From a virus, in the IMG/VR virus record IMGVR_UViG_3300045918_000336, positions 1 to 22,348 of that record: DNA of 22,348 nucleotides; one strand, given 5' to 3'. Below, piece after piece: positions 1 through 7,117 of the stretch. How positions within the stretch are numbered: the stretch's first letter is position 1; every line of letters starts with the position of its first letter. The notes below the pieces were generated by a model. The model did no database searches, was not told where the DNA came from, and saw only the letters and a list, made by a program, of their open reading frames with translations. The position numbers were made by a program, and so were the translations under genes.

Positions 1-921
1 TTTCCGTGCAGATTCCAGTGCGGCAGGGGAGAGACCGGCATGGGCAGCCTCGTCGAACTCCAAGTCCTTCGGCTCCCAGCCAGCCAGTTCTGCAACCCCA
101 TGCACGAAGTTGTCGCGCTCGGTTTGCATGGCGGCCTTGAGTTTGCCGCGCTCTGCCTGCTTGGCATCGTGGACGCCCAGTTCTTTGTCCTTGGCGATTT
201 GATCCTTGCGGGCGAGTTGGCGCTCTTGGTGCTTTTCTGACAATTCCTGACGGTACGATGATTGCGGCTTCACGCCGCGCAGCTTGAGGTGGTTCAGTTT
301 GCCACCGGCACCGCCGATGACTGACGCAGTCCCGTCTGGATGCTCAGTGATGAGGATCGGGACGCCCTTCGAGCCTTCCCCATTTGGATGAACTGTCAGC
401 CACCTTTCTCCGGGGCCGAGGGATTTGAACAGCAATTCATCCCCAACAATCAGCGCCCCATCAGCCGCAGCAACCCGCACCTTAAAGTCGTCCACAGGCA
501 TGACCAGCACATCCCCAAGGAAGCGCTCGTCGTCGTAGTGCAGCATGAACACGCCGATGGCTTCCTCGGCGTTGTCGAACCCAAGCATGACCTTCTGCTC
601 GTCGTCTTCGGTAAATTCAGGGGGGCGGCGGGTGGTGATGACGTAGGCCAGAGCAGCATTCTCGTCTGGGCCGAGGAAACAGTCTACATGATCACCGTCC
701 GTGCCGAGTGTCGTTTTTCCGAGACTTCGTTTAATGTACCCATAGTCGAAGTGCATGCGCGATTCCCAGCGCTTGCCAGAAGGATCGACGCCACGGCGAA
801 CGGTACCAGAAGGATTCTCGATTGAGATATCCATACCGGCGAACCGCAGCTTTTTCTTTTTGTAGTTTCCGGCCCTGAGTTGCGGGTCGGTAGGTTCGTG
901 AGAATGTCGGAATAGATGCAT
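1..921 (-). CDS. Phage polyvalent-type protein with N-terminal inorganic-pyrophosphatase-like domain (partial)
   Basis: The reading frame is open from an ATG at 921 to the left edge (307 residues seen), so the C-terminal part is missing. Residues about 17-150 resemble the InPase domain of phage polyvalent proteins. Visible motifs are AGNYKKKKLRFAG (17-29), SIENPSG (33-39), HFDYGYIKRSLG (57-68) and DGDHVDCFLGP (75-85). DGDHVD matches the acidic metal-binding signature of family I pyrophosphatases, with His where cellular enzymes have Pro. Residues from about 205 onward are charged and probably coiled coil. In the family this domain sits in large multidomain proteins thought to be delivered with phage DNA. 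Pyrophosphatase activity here is inferred, not shown. ATG 921 is the first in-frame Met after TGA and TAA stops. It has a weak Shine-Dalgarno, so the next Met (834) remains possible, but that would cut off the conserved AGNYKK segment. Confidence 0.8.
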   Translation of the reverse strand, partial: MHLFRHSHEPTDPQLRAGNYKKKKLRFAGMDISIENPSGTVRRGVDPSGKRWESRMHFDYGYIKRSLGKTTLGTDGDHVDCFLGPDENAALAYVITTRRPPEFTEDDEQKVMLGFDNAEEAIGVFMLHYDDERFLGDVLVMPVDDFKVRVAAADGALIVGDELLFKSLGPGERWLTVHPNGEGSKGVPILITEHPDGTASVIGGAGGKLNHLKLRGVKPQSSYRQELSEKHQERQLARKDQIAKDKELGVHDAKQAERGKLKAAMQTERDNFVHGVAELAGWEPKDLEFDEAAHAGLSPAALESARK

Positions 922-950
922 TCCGACAGGTTAACGTCACGACAGAATCG

Positions 951-1340
951 TCAGTTCTGGCCTACGAATTTCGCCAAGTTTAATGATATTGCAGCATCCA
1001 AACGTCCGATCAAATCGGCATCATCAGTGTCCAACCAAAAGCCGAAGCTATGTCCGATGAAGTTACCGCAGAATCGAACTGCATCAGGACGGTCTGGATA
1101 TATCGGATTTATGTCGACTGCGACTCTTCGTTGCGACTCTTTGTCGTAAGCCATTTTTCCACTCCACGCTCTACCTCGGAATGGAGCGCAACCTTTTCTG
1201 CCGGAAAACGCTGGGTCATCAGAAAAGTCCAACCTCCTGTCTAGAGGCCACCGACAGATAGCGTCGAACAGCCCGTCAATGTCTGTGGTCGGCCAGTTCG
1301 GTATGCCCGACGCCGTCCCGATATCCGATGCGATTATCAT
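951..1340 (-). CDS. Hypothetical phage protein
   Basis: This 129-residue protein was not recognised. The frame opens at ATG 1355, but the second Met (1340) is preferred because GGAAAG lies 7 nt upstream of it, while nothing Shine-Dalgarno-like precedes 1355. The first Met would add five residues. The C-terminal half (AVRFCGNFIGHSFGFWLD, then a helical tail) looks like a compact alpha/beta fold. No signal peptide, membrane segment or metal motif is apparent. It lies between the small CxxC gene and the pyrophosphatase-like gene in a minus-strand run and is probably co-transcribed with them. No function is assigned. Confidence 0.6.
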   Translation of the reverse strand: MIIASDIGTASGIPNWPTTDIDGLFDAICRWPLDRRLDFSDDPAFSGRKGCAPFRGRAWSGKMAYDKESQRRVAVDINPIYPDRPDAVRFCGNFIGHSFGFWLDTDDADLIGRLDAAISLNLAKFVGQN

Positions 1341-1357
1341 GTCATAACTTTCCATAG

Positions 1358-1549
1358 TTAAAATTTGTGATCACTTAAAGAAGGCTCGCCATCCTTGCGA
1401 AGCCCGCACTTCGTACAAATAAACTCACCACGCCGAGCCTCGACATAGGCATTATGAGCAATGCGCCGAGCAAATTCCTCGGTGTCCTCGTTTTTCATTG
1501 GTCGCATGCCGGAGCCGGTCTCGCGCCACCACTTGAAAAAGCCGGTCAT
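1358..1549 (-). CDS. Small CxxC hypothetical protein
   Basis: This is a 63-residue protein with one CTKC pair (residues 45-48) near the C-terminus, which could be half of a zinc site. It is otherwise helical and charged. Its ATG overlaps the TGA of the upstream transglycosylase gene in an ATGA junction, so translational coupling is likely. Met15 or Met18 could be alternative starts. Its place directly after a lytic enzyme gene suggests a lysis-module accessory, but nothing in the sequence shows a function. Confidence 0.55.
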   Translation of the reverse strand: MTGFFKWWRETGSGMRPMKNEDTEEFARRIAHNAYVEARRGEFICTKCGLRKDGEPSLSDHKF

Positions 1550-2016
1550 AGCAGTTTGCGCGTCGTGGTATTAAATGGCGCATGATGACGCAAGCGCCAC
1601 CGCTCTGCATGATGCCGATGCATGGCGATTTGACGCGCTCGCCACTTTACGCCTTCATGATATTTGCTCCCGCCGACCGCGTACTGCTTGGTTAGCATGA
1701 TTTTCTGATAGCACGTCCAGCGGTTGCCCAAGTCGTGGTCGAGACCCCACTCCAACAGAAATATCTGCTGCGCCGGATTCATCCATGACGGCTTGCCGAG
1801 CGCAGGCTTCCACGATCCGTCCTTCTTCGCCATCGCGGCGAACTCGTAGAACGTCTCCTTGCGGAACTGAGCAATGCCGCGCGAGACACCGTCGTCACCG
1901 CTCGCGTCGTAGCGCATGCCGGATTCGCACTTCATTATGTTGAGCATCAGGCGGGCATCAGCAGCCTGCGCCGGAGCCGAGAACAACAAGCAAAGCGTTA
2001 TGAAAAAATAGCGCAT
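1546..2016 (-). CDS. Secreted lysozyme-like lytic transglycosylase (SLT family)
   Basis: The 156-residue protein has a Sec signal peptide (MRYFFITLCLLFSAPAQA, cleavage near residue 18). A goose-lysozyme/SLT-like fold follows: the catalytic Glu is in KCESG (Glu31), and then comes DDGVSRGIAQFRKETF (41-56), matching the GLMQ-type motif of the family. Such enzymes cleave the beta-1,4 MurNAc-GlcNAc bond of peptidoglycan without water. The start at 2016 is chosen because AAGGAG lies 7 nt upstream and because it gives a clean signal peptide; the frame extends further upstream to 2130 without a comparable site. The basic, His/Arg-rich C-terminus (HRHHAERWRLRHH) may bind wall polymers or DNA. It could act as an exported endolysin or as a wall-penetrating enzyme. 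Confidence 0.85.
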   Translation of the reverse strand: MRYFFITLCLLFSAPAQAADARLMLNIMKCESGMRYDASGDDGVSRGIAQFRKETFYEFAAMAKKDGSWKPALGKPSWMNPAQQIFLLEWGLDHDLGNRWTCYQKIMLTKQYAVGGSKYHEGVKWRARQIAMHRHHAERWRLRHHAPFNTTTRKLL

Positions 2017-2056
2017 TCGATTACTCCTTGGTTGGAAGGGTTTTTGCAGGAAAACA

Positions 2057-2263
2057 TCACGAATCGGCTGGTGCAACTTCTGAGAAATGCTGAACGTAGA
2101 TTTTATCGACCCACGCCTCCTGCGCATCACTGCCGAATCCGCGCCCAGCCACCGAGCGAAGAAAACGACGCTCCCAATTCGAGTACGTCGGCTCCCCCAG
2201 CAGCGGCAGCATCTTGTCGACCTTCTCGCCCATTGTCATAAGGCGTTTCCCTGCATTTGCCAT
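2057..2263 (-). CDS. Small hypothetical phage protein
   Basis: This is a 68-residue soluble protein that was not recognised. The start at 2263 has a strong GGGAGG site 4 nt upstream. The sequence has an amphipathic N-terminal helix and a Trp-containing segment (NWERRFLRSVAGRG). It ends 40 bp before the transglycosylase gene and is the first gene of this minus-strand run, directly divergent from promoter P1. Its position next to a cell-wall hydrolase suggests lysis or late-phase accessory work, but this is inference. Confidence 0.6.
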   Translation of the reverse strand: MANAGKRLMTMGEKVDKMLPLLGEPTYSNWERRFLRSVAGRGFGSDAQEAWVDKIYVQHFSEVAPADS

Positions 2264-2314
2264 GAGTCCTCCCGTTTAAAGTGGACGCATGGTGGCATAG
2301 ATTAATCCGAAAGT

Positions 2315-2352
2315 AAATAGCCGTTGCTATTTGAAATGGGCAGTGATAGGAT
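2315..2352 (+). promoter_or_regulatory. Promoter P1 with overlapping inverted-repeat operator
   Basis: AAATAGC-CGTT-GCTATTT (2315-2332) is an inverted repeat with perfect 7-bp arms. Its right half supplies the -35 hexamer TTGCTA (2324-2329). Exactly 17 bp later comes the -10 TAGGAT (2347-2352). The same arrangement occurs at 5649, 17301, 18995 and 19861. A CA-rich leader and GGAGG precede the gene at 2391. The palindrome over the -35 suggests repression by a dimeric regulator. P1 is the most symmetric of the five copies. Confidence 0.82.
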
Positions 2353-2390
2353 GCAGTTGTACCGACAAACCAAACCACCACGGAGGCAGC

Positions 2391-2585
2391 ATGAAACAGA
2401 GCGAAGCAAAGAAGGGCATGCAGGTAACGGTCATCGGAGATACGCCTGATCCGCAGGTTTACTACATCACCGAAATCAAAGGCAACTCAGCTCGCATTGC
2501 GTACACCACAGCAGAAGGCAAGACAGCACTCGGCGGGTTGGTGGATTTGAGCATGCTGGTCGAAGCAAAGAAGCAGGCAGCATAA
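2391..2585 (+). CDS. Small hypothetical protein, first gene of the P1 block
   Basis: This is a 64-residue protein. The start at 2391 is supported by GGAGG 4 nt upstream and by the P1 leader; an in-frame Met at 2331 lies inside the promoter and is rejected. The sequence suggests a small beta-barrel, with KGMQVTVIGDTPDPQVYYITEIKGNSARIAYT resembling compact SH3/KOW-like folds. No catalytic motif is visible. As the promoter-proximal gene it should be strongly and early expressed. Function unknown. Confidence 0.7.
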   Translation: MKQSEAKKGMQVTVIGDTPDPQVYYITEIKGNSARIAYTTAEGKTALGGLVDLSMLVEAKKQAA

Positions 2586-2614
2586 AAACACATACCACTG
2601 AAAGGGCAAACACC

Positions 2615-2911
2615 ATGAACGAAAAACAGCTTGCAAAACTTCTCTCGGCAGTCCTCGGTAACATCGGAGGCCCAGCCGACCTAAAGGCGCTCGGCGTCAC
2701 CCAAGTACAAGTAGTCAGCCCGCGCACAATCCGCATCGACATCGCCGAAGGCAAAAGCGCGATGGGCGTGAACCGCATCAAGGTTACGCTGCAGGAAGAC
2801 GGCACCCTGCGCATTCGCACCGCGAAGTACGAAGAGATGGAGGACGTGCCGAACATTGCACCGGCCAACATCAAAGAGGCGTTCAAGAATATCGCTGGGG
2901 TGGAGGCATGA
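2615..2911 (+). CDS. Hypothetical protein
   Basis: This 98-residue protein was not recognised. It has an N-terminal helix (KQLAKLLSAVLGNIGG), a beta-rich middle with TIRIDIAEGKSAMGVNRIKV, and a short helical tail. The start at 2615 has AAAGGG about 9 nt upstream. The stop overlaps the next start (ATGA at 2908). The word EGKSAMG resembles AEGKTALGG in the preceding protein, which hints at a shared beta-hairpin, though the match is short. Function unknown. Confidence 0.65.
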   Translation: MNEKQLAKLLSAVLGNIGGPADLKALGVTQVQVVSPRTIRIDIAEGKSAMGVNRIKVTLQEDGTLRIRTAKYEEMEDVPNIAPANIKEAFKNIAGVEA

Positions 2912-3012
2912 AAACATTCCACGAACCGATGTACCCGATCCCAGAGCGCGTGCCGACATACCAAGAAAAGCTGGCGAAGGCCAAAGAGAGGCTGAAGGGA
3001 CGGCAGTCATGA
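2908..3012 (+). CDS. Small ORF, 34 residues
   Basis: The gene starts with ATG in an ATGA overlap with the previous stop, has GGAGG just upstream (2902-2906), and ends in an ATGA overlap with the next gene. The N-terminus is rich in aromatics and prolines (MKTFHEPMYPIPERVPTY); a basic helix ending KERLKGRQS follows. It fits exactly between its neighbours, which argues that it is a real coupled gene despite its size. Function unknown. Confidence 0.55.
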   Translation: MKTFHEPMYPIPERVPTYQEKLAKAKERLKGRQS

Positions 3013-3323
3013 GCGCAACCAAAGGCCCGTGGGGAGTACGCGGGCGATTCATTGAGGCAGACCATAACTGGGCAACACCGGCATACGGCAACGGATGGGG
3101 ACGAACGGTGGTGGCCCATGTCGCCATGAATACGTCTGCCGACCGGGAAGAGGCAGAAGCGAACGCCCGCCAGATAGCCGCCGCACCAGAATTGCTGGAA
3201 GCGCTGCGCTGGACACTCGAGTGGATCGACGCGGTACCGAGCGACACCGTGCTGCCAGCCATGCCGGGATTCGACCGAGACGAAGTGAACCGCATTCTGA
3301 TTAAAGCAGGAGTCCGGCCATGA
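3009..3323 (+). CDS. Phage protein of the NARxIAAAPELLEAL type
   Basis: The protein has 104 residues. ATKGPWGVRG at the N-terminus and ANARQIAAAPELLEALRW in the middle are the two hallmarks of a widespread, uncharacterised family of small phage proteins. The ATG at 3009 sits in an ATGA overlap with the preceding small ORF, which decides the start; an open frame further upstream has no ribosome site. No enzymatic motif is seen. Such genes usually occur in early accessory regions. Their role is unknown. Confidence 0.75.
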   Translation: MSATKGPWGVRGRFIEADHNWATPAYGNGWGRTVVAHVAMNTSADREEAEANARQIAAAPELLEALRWTLEWIDAVPSDTVLPAMPGFDRDEVNRILIKAGVRP

Positions 3324-3616
3324 GCACAAAACGTATGTGGAAAACATCGTCGATTATTGCGATTGCCAACAGAATAAATGAGGTCGAGATTCTGGAAGAG
3401 ACGGCTCAGTTCTACACATTCAAATACGTCTCCCTTGAAGACTTCGATGACAAGCCGATTCGGCGAAAGAAATGCGGCGACTTTCACGAAACGTTCGAGG
3501 CCGCAAAGAAATACAACATCGCCAGACTTGAGCGACACATCGTGAACATTGAACGCGACCTTGGGGAAGCCCAGCGCCGCCTCGAAGAAACTAAGCTGAT
3601 GGAGCCAAAACAATGA
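3320..3616 (+). CDS. Hypothetical protein with C-terminal coiled coil
   Basis: This 98-residue protein starts in an ATGA overlap at 3320. The N-terminal half is mixed alpha/beta with a basic patch (DDKPIRRKKCG). From about residue 58 the sequence is a long charged helix (ARLERHIVNIERDLGEAQRR) that probably forms a coiled coil and oligomerises. No known family was recognised. Confidence 0.65.
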   Translation: MSTKRMWKTSSIIAIANRINEVEILEETAQFYTFKYVSLEDFDDKPIRRKKCGDFHETFEAAKKYNIARLERHIVNIERDLGEAQRRLEETKLMEPKQ

Positions 3617-3897
3617 GCGCCCCCATGAAATCCATCCAGCAACTCCAAAGCATGCAACTCGTCGCCATGACCCACGAAGAACGTGTGTTCCGGCACCTCG
3701 CCAGCGGGCAACCACTGAACCCGCTCTACGCATGGACGCGATACGGGGTGTACCGGTTGGCCGACGTGATCTACAAGCTGCGCAACCGGGGCATCAAAAT
3801 CGTCAACGAGAGCATGGAGGTTGATAACCAGTTCGGGGAGAAGTGCAGGATAGGGAAGTACGTGATGGCGAAAGACCAACATTCGACTGGAGATTGA
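3613..3897 (+). CDS. Helix-turn-helix protein, HTH_39-like
   Basis: The 94-residue protein resembles the HTH_39 family of small phage DNA-binding proteins. Residues about 22-65 read EERVFRHLASGQPLNPLYAW, then YGVYRLADVIYKLRNRGIKI, the helix-turn-helix and recognition helix typical of the family. A basic beta-hairpin wing (GEKCRIGKYVM) follows. The start at 3613 overlaps the preceding stop. In phages such proteins are often presumed regulators. This one is a candidate for binding the repeated operator, but nothing in the sequence proves the target. Confidence 0.75.
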   Translation: MSAPMKSIQQLQSMQLVAMTHEERVFRHLASGQPLNPLYAWTRYGVYRLADVIYKLRNRGIKIVNESMEVDNQFGEKCRIGKYVMAKDQHSTGD

Positions 3898-3898
3898 A

Positions 3899-4462
3899 AT
3901 GACCGACATAGATAGGGAAACATTTGAGAATGCTGCAACGGCGCTGCGTTACGACATGACACGCGGACACACTCAGCGGTACGCATTCGAGAATACACAG
4001 CAGGCATGGATTCTTTGGAAAGCCGCCACCGAGCAAAGCTCTGCACGTATTGCGGAGTTGGAGAAAGAAGCTGAGAGGCGTAGCCAATTAGCTACACCAA
4101 GTGACTTTAATCGTGAGCAGTTAAAGTTCGCCAATGCAACCATCGAAGAGTTGCGCAGGAAGTTGGCGGAGCAGAAATCAGAAGGTATTAAACTTGCGAT
4201 TGAATCGGTAGCACGCTACTGCGCGACAACAGAAGTTATGAAACTATCCACCGCCCGCGCAGAAGGCCACGCGCAAGCCATGAAGGAAGTGAGCGAGACT
4301 CCGACTACTGTGTGGAAATATAGTTGCTATGGAATACCAGACAGCGAACGCTGCGCGAAGATGATGCATAACCAGTTCGACACGAACAAGCCAGAATCAG
4401 ACGATGACTGGGAAGTATCGAACGTGGAAGAGTACATTCGCCGCACAACATTTAAGGAATAG
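3899..4462 (+). CDS. Hypothetical coiled-coil phage protein
   Basis: This 187-residue protein has a central coiled coil (about 45-90: SSARIAELEKEAERR, then ATIEELRRKLAEQ). The acidic C-terminal region contains a W/C/Y-rich motif (VWKYSCYGIPDSERC). Similar modular proteins (Ea22-like) are common in early accessory regions, but no exact family is assigned. It ends with TAG, one of only three terminal amber codons in the window. A TGA follows two codons later, overlapping the next ATG, so readthrough would add only two residues. Base composition here is slightly more A+T-rich than in neighbouring genes. Confidence 0.7.
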   Translation: MTDIDRETFENAATALRYDMTRGHTQRYAFENTQQAWILWKAATEQSSARIAELEKEAERRSQLATPSDFNREQLKFANATIEELRRKLAEQKSEGIKLAIESVARYCATTEVMKLSTARAEGHAQAMKEVSETPTTVWKYSCYGIPDSERCAKMMHNQFDTNKPESDDDWEVSNVEEYIRRTTFKE

Positions 4463-4464
4463 CC

Positions 4465-5043
4465 ATGACAGATAAATCAATACTGGAAAGAGCGAAGGCT
4501 TTCGGAATTAACTTTGGTGTATGCGAAGCAGGTGTAATTTGCGACGACACTATTTACCTATACCAACTCGAAGCCTTCCTATCCTCCGAGACAGCAGCAC
4601 TCATAGAGGAAGTCGGTAACGCTACCAAGGCGCGTGAGTATTGGCGCGAATTGGCGTTTGACTTGGAAACTAACAAACTCCCTCAAATATCTGACGCATT
4701 GCTTAATGTGACGATGGAAGTGCAAACACTTAAAGCAGAGCTGCAAGCAGCAGAGGCGAAGATTGTGATGCTGACTGAAATACTGAAAGAGTCTGTAAGC
4801 ATGGTTCTCTATGTGTCACAGTTTACTAGCGATGATGGTGAAACTCCAGTTCCAGAATGGTACGAAGGAATCGAAGAAGCAATAAACACCAACCAAGAAT
4901 CCTCCGCAAAGTTCATTGCTGTGGTGAAGGCGGAAGCGCTGGAAGATGCGGCGGTACGTATTAGAGCGATGTATGGACATGAGGCTGCCGCGTCTCAGTT
5001 ATGCGACAGAATAGCATCAGAACTTCGTGGAGTCGGGAAATGA
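4465..5043 (+). CDS. Hypothetical phage protein, Ea22-like
   Basis: The protein has 192 residues. The start at 4465 lies 2 nt after the preceding stop codon. Helical heptad patterns run through about residues 40-110 (AALIEEVGNATKAREYWREL, then VTMEVQTLKAELQAAEAKIV). The C-terminal segment KAEALEDAAVRIRAM is a recurring module of phage accessory proteins. No catalytic residues stand out. Its stop overlaps the next start (ATGA at 5040). Likely part of the same accessory operon; function unknown. Confidence 0.7.
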   Translation: MTDKSILERAKAFGINFGVCEAGVICDDTIYLYQLEAFLSSETAALIEEVGNATKAREYWRELAFDLETNKLPQISDALLNVTMEVQTLKAELQAAEAKIVMLTEILKESVSMVLYVSQFTSDDGETPVPEWYEGIEEAINTNQESSAKFIAVVKAEALEDAAVRIRAMYGHEAAASQLCDRIASELRGVGK

Positions 5044-5486
5044 GTGAACAATACTGGGATGCAGAATCTGCCGCAAAGCGAATGGATGCACTCGAATCAG
5101 AACTCTCCACCCTTCGTGCCGAGCGTGATGTACTGAAGGCAAGGATTGATGCTAAGCAGGAGCCTTTTTCTGTGGATGTTCCAGAGTATCACAAGCAAGG
5201 AATGGGCTGCGGGCTGGAGGATAGAGATATAACAGACCGCTATGATGCTATGGAGTACGGATGGGATTGCGCACTCGAACGAATGTTTGAGAACCTACCA
5301 GAAAAACTCTACGCCCACCCAGCAATACCACCGGAAGGCATGATGCTGGTTCCGGTTGAGTTGACTGAGGCTATGTCTGATGCAGCTTATGCTGTTGATG
5401 CGCACCCAACTTTACCAAACACGTATGCGCATGTGTGGCGTGCCATGCTCAAAGCAGTACCAGCAAAGGGAGAGCAAGAACCATGA
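5040..5486 (+). CDS. Hypothetical phage protein, Ea22/eae-like mosaic
   Basis: The protein has 148 residues. The start at 5040 is set by an ATGA overlap, in preference to an upstream Met in the same frame at 5001. A coiled coil (MDALESELSTLRAERDVLKA) comes first, then an aromatic, acidic middle. The last part, KLYAHPAIPPEGMMLVPVEL plus TEAMSDAAY, is a tail found on many mosaic phage accessory proteins. Its stop overlaps the ATG of the following amber-interrupted gene. Role unknown. Confidence 0.7.
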   Translation: MSEQYWDAESAAKRMDALESELSTLRAERDVLKARIDAKQEPFSVDVPEYHKQGMGCGLEDRDITDRYDAMEYGWDCALERMFENLPEKLYAHPAIPPEGMMLVPVELTEAMSDAAYAVDAHPTLPNTYAHVWRAMLKAVPAKGEQEP

Positions 5487-5650
5487 CTTCAATCCCGTAC
5501 CATTAGGATCGCCCCGGCTCCGTACCTTGGCCCGAGCACGCCAGAGCCATCTACCGCGACGGCATCGCCACAGGCAGGATCACCCTCAAGAACTTCACCC
5601 ACGAACCATCCCAAAAGCCCGCCCCAGAGCAGCTTGATCTATTCCATTAA
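5483..5650 (+). CDS. Small gene interrupted by an in-frame amber codon; C-terminal QLDLF motif
   Basis: ATG 5483 is coupled to the previous stop and preceded by GGGAGAG, so the initiation signals are intact. Codon 8 is TAG (5504-5506). The same frame then continues for 47 codons to TAA at 5648-5650, beginning DRPGSVPWPEHARAIYRDG and ending PAPEQLDLFH. QLDLF matches the consensus pentapeptide with which proteins bind the bacterial beta sliding clamp; that function is inference. The codon could be a nonsense mutation, a sequencing error, or a suppressed or recoded amber codon. A second amber-interrupted gene is at 8775. Promoter P2 begins over the final stop codon. Confidence 0.5.
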
Positions 5651-5686
5651 ATAGCCGTTGCTATTCTACAATAGATGCGTTACTGT
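5649..5686 (+). promoter_or_regulatory. Promoter P2 with overlapping inverted-repeat operator
   Basis: AATAGC-CGTT-GCTATT (5650-5665) forms the inverted repeat. The -35 is TTGCTA (5658-5663), the spacer is 17 bp and the -10 is TACTGT (5681-5686). The element overlaps the stop codon of the upstream small gene by two bases. TGCAGTTGTA directly after the -10 spans the same positions as CAGTTGTA after P1. A CA-rich leader with AAGGAG leads to the DUF932 gene. Confidence 0.8.
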
Positions 5687-5732
5687 GCAGTTGTAACGAA
5701 GCGCAATACCCACAAACCACAAGGAGAACAGC

Positions 5733-6728
5733 ATGTGTGCACATGAGATTGACATGACAACCGGCAAAGCAGCAATGGCCTACATCGCAGGATCAGCAAC
5801 ACCGTGGCACAACCTCGGATTTCAAGTCGCAGCAGACGCCACCATTGCCGACTGGCAAAAAGCAGGCGGCCTTGAATGGGAAGCCAAGCGCGCGGACGTT
5901 TTCTACCAAGCCGAGAACGACGTCGGCATGAGCAAGTTCGCAGACAAGTCGGTTCTCTACCGCAGCGACACCAACAAGCCCCTCTCGGTGGTGAGCAAGG
6001 ATTACAACATCGTCCAGCCCGCCGACATTCTGAACTTCTTCAGCGAAATCGCCAAGGAAGGCCACTTCTCAATCGAGACGGTCGGCAGCCTCAAGGAAGG
6101 TCGCCGCATCTGGGCACTGGCACGGGTCGGCGAGAACGCCCGCATCATGGACGACCAAGTCGCACCTTACCTGCTGCTGGCGACCAGCTTCGACGGAACG
6201 ATGGCGACCATCGGCAAGTTCACCAGCGTGCGGGTGGTTTGCAACAACACGCTGCAGGCCAGCCTGAGCAACAACGCAGGCAAGGCGCAGGTCAACATCC
6301 CCCACAGCGCCCTCTTCAAGCCCGAGCAAGTCCGCGCCGAACTGGGCATCGCAATGGATAGCTGGGAAGAGTTCAAGATGCGCGCAGACTTGATGGCGCA
6401 CCGCAAGATCAACCCGGTCGAGGTCGACGCATACCTGCAGAACCTGCTCGAACCGTTCATTCCTTACGGCACCGTGTACAACGCGGACAAGGTCAAAGCC
6501 AGCCGAGGGTACCAGAGCATCATGACGCTGTTCACCGGCAAGCAGATCGGCACAGGGCAGGACGCAATCGACGGCACGCTTTGGGGAATTTTGAACGCCA
6601 GTACGCAGTATGTGGATTGGGAAAAGGGCAAGGATCAGGACAATCGCCTGAACAACGCATGGTTTGGTACCGGAGCCAAGATCAAAGACCGCGCCTACGA
6701 AATCGCGCAGAAGATGGTGGTGGCATGA
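5733..6728 (+). CDS. DUF932 phage/plasmid-like protein (TIGR03299 type)
   Basis: The 331-residue protein matches the family found in many phages, plasmids and integrative elements. The N-terminus HEIDMTTGKAAMAYIAGSAT plus PWHNLG is the signature start. The middle has SVVSKDYNIVQPADIL and VGSLKEGRRIWALARVG, and the C-terminal part has NNAWFGTGAKIKDRAYEIA. Length is normal for the family. The biochemical role is not established. It is the first gene after P2, with AAGGAG 8 nt upstream of ATG, and shows strongly C-biased third positions, consistent with high expression. It is coupled by ATGA to the DUF2591 gene. Confidence 0.88.
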   Translation: MCAHEIDMTTGKAAMAYIAGSATPWHNLGFQVAADATIADWQKAGGLEWEAKRADVFYQAENDVGMSKFADKSVLYRSDTNKPLSVVSKDYNIVQPADILNFFSEIAKEGHFSIETVGSLKEGRRIWALARVGENARIMDDQVAPYLLLATSFDGTMATIGKFTSVRVVCNNTLQASLSNNAGKAQVNIPHSALFKPEQVRAELGIAMDSWEEFKMRADLMAHRKINPVEVDAYLQNLLEPFIPYGTVYNADKVKASRGYQSIMTLFTGKQIGTGQDAIDGTLWGILNASTQYVDWEKGKDQDNRLNNAWFGTGAKIKDRAYEIAQKMVVA

Positions 6729-7117
6729 AGACCGCAGAACTGACCGGAGCCGCCCTTGATTGGGTGGTTCAAGAGCTTGAATTTATGCATCGGGCAAAAA
6801 GTGGTGAGGTTGCAAAGCAGTGGGTTATCGACCGACACAAACAAGGCGAAGTATTCAGCAGCGCATCTACTGACTGGATGATTGGCGGGCCGATTATCGA
6901 ACGGGAAGACATCTCCTTCCGCAAGTACCACAATCCAGAAAGCGCGGCACACGGAAAATACTACGCGATGGTTTGCCAACAGAGCGGAGAGATTGTGCAC
7001 TGGAAAGGATGGGGAGCAAATACACAAAAAGGGCCATCGGCGCTCATTGCCAGCATGCGCTGCTACGTTGCATCGAAGCTGGGCGACGAGGTCGAGATAC
7101 CAAAGGAACTGCTATGA
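6725..7117 (+). CDS. DUF2591 (NinX-like) phage protein
   Basis: The protein has 130 residues. KTAELTGAALDWVVQ at the start, STDWMIGGPIIEREDISF in the middle and ALIASMRCYVASKLGDEVEI near the end are the three conserved blocks of the DUF2591 family, known from lambdoid nin regions and many other phages. Its function has not been defined. The start at 6725 is in an ATGA overlap with the DUF932 gene; the open frame further upstream is antisense-like filler. The stop overlaps the next start in the same way. Confidence 0.85.
   Translation: MKTAELTGAALDWVVQELEFMHRAKSGEVAKQWVIDRHKQGEVFSSASTDWMIGGPIIEREDISFRKYHNPESAAHGKYYAMVCQQSGEIVHWKGWGANTQKGPSALIASMRCYVASKLGDEVEIPKELL

Noticed and set aside
930-945. 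A fourth copy of the minus-strand 16-bp motif before the gene at 921
   Set aside because: Only about 10 of 16 positions agree, limited mostly to the GTCGTGA half, so it is not distinguishable from chance.
2681-3733. A long minus-strand open frame opposite the P1 block
   Set aside because: It overlaps several well-supported plus-strand genes linked by ATGA junctions and shows no recognisable domain; it is an antisense shadow.
4318-4350. A sixth GTTGCTAT-like word in the gene at 3899
   Set aside because: The left arm is missing (TATAGTT instead of ATAGC), there is no -10 hexamer 17 bp after TTGCTA, and it lies inside a coding region.
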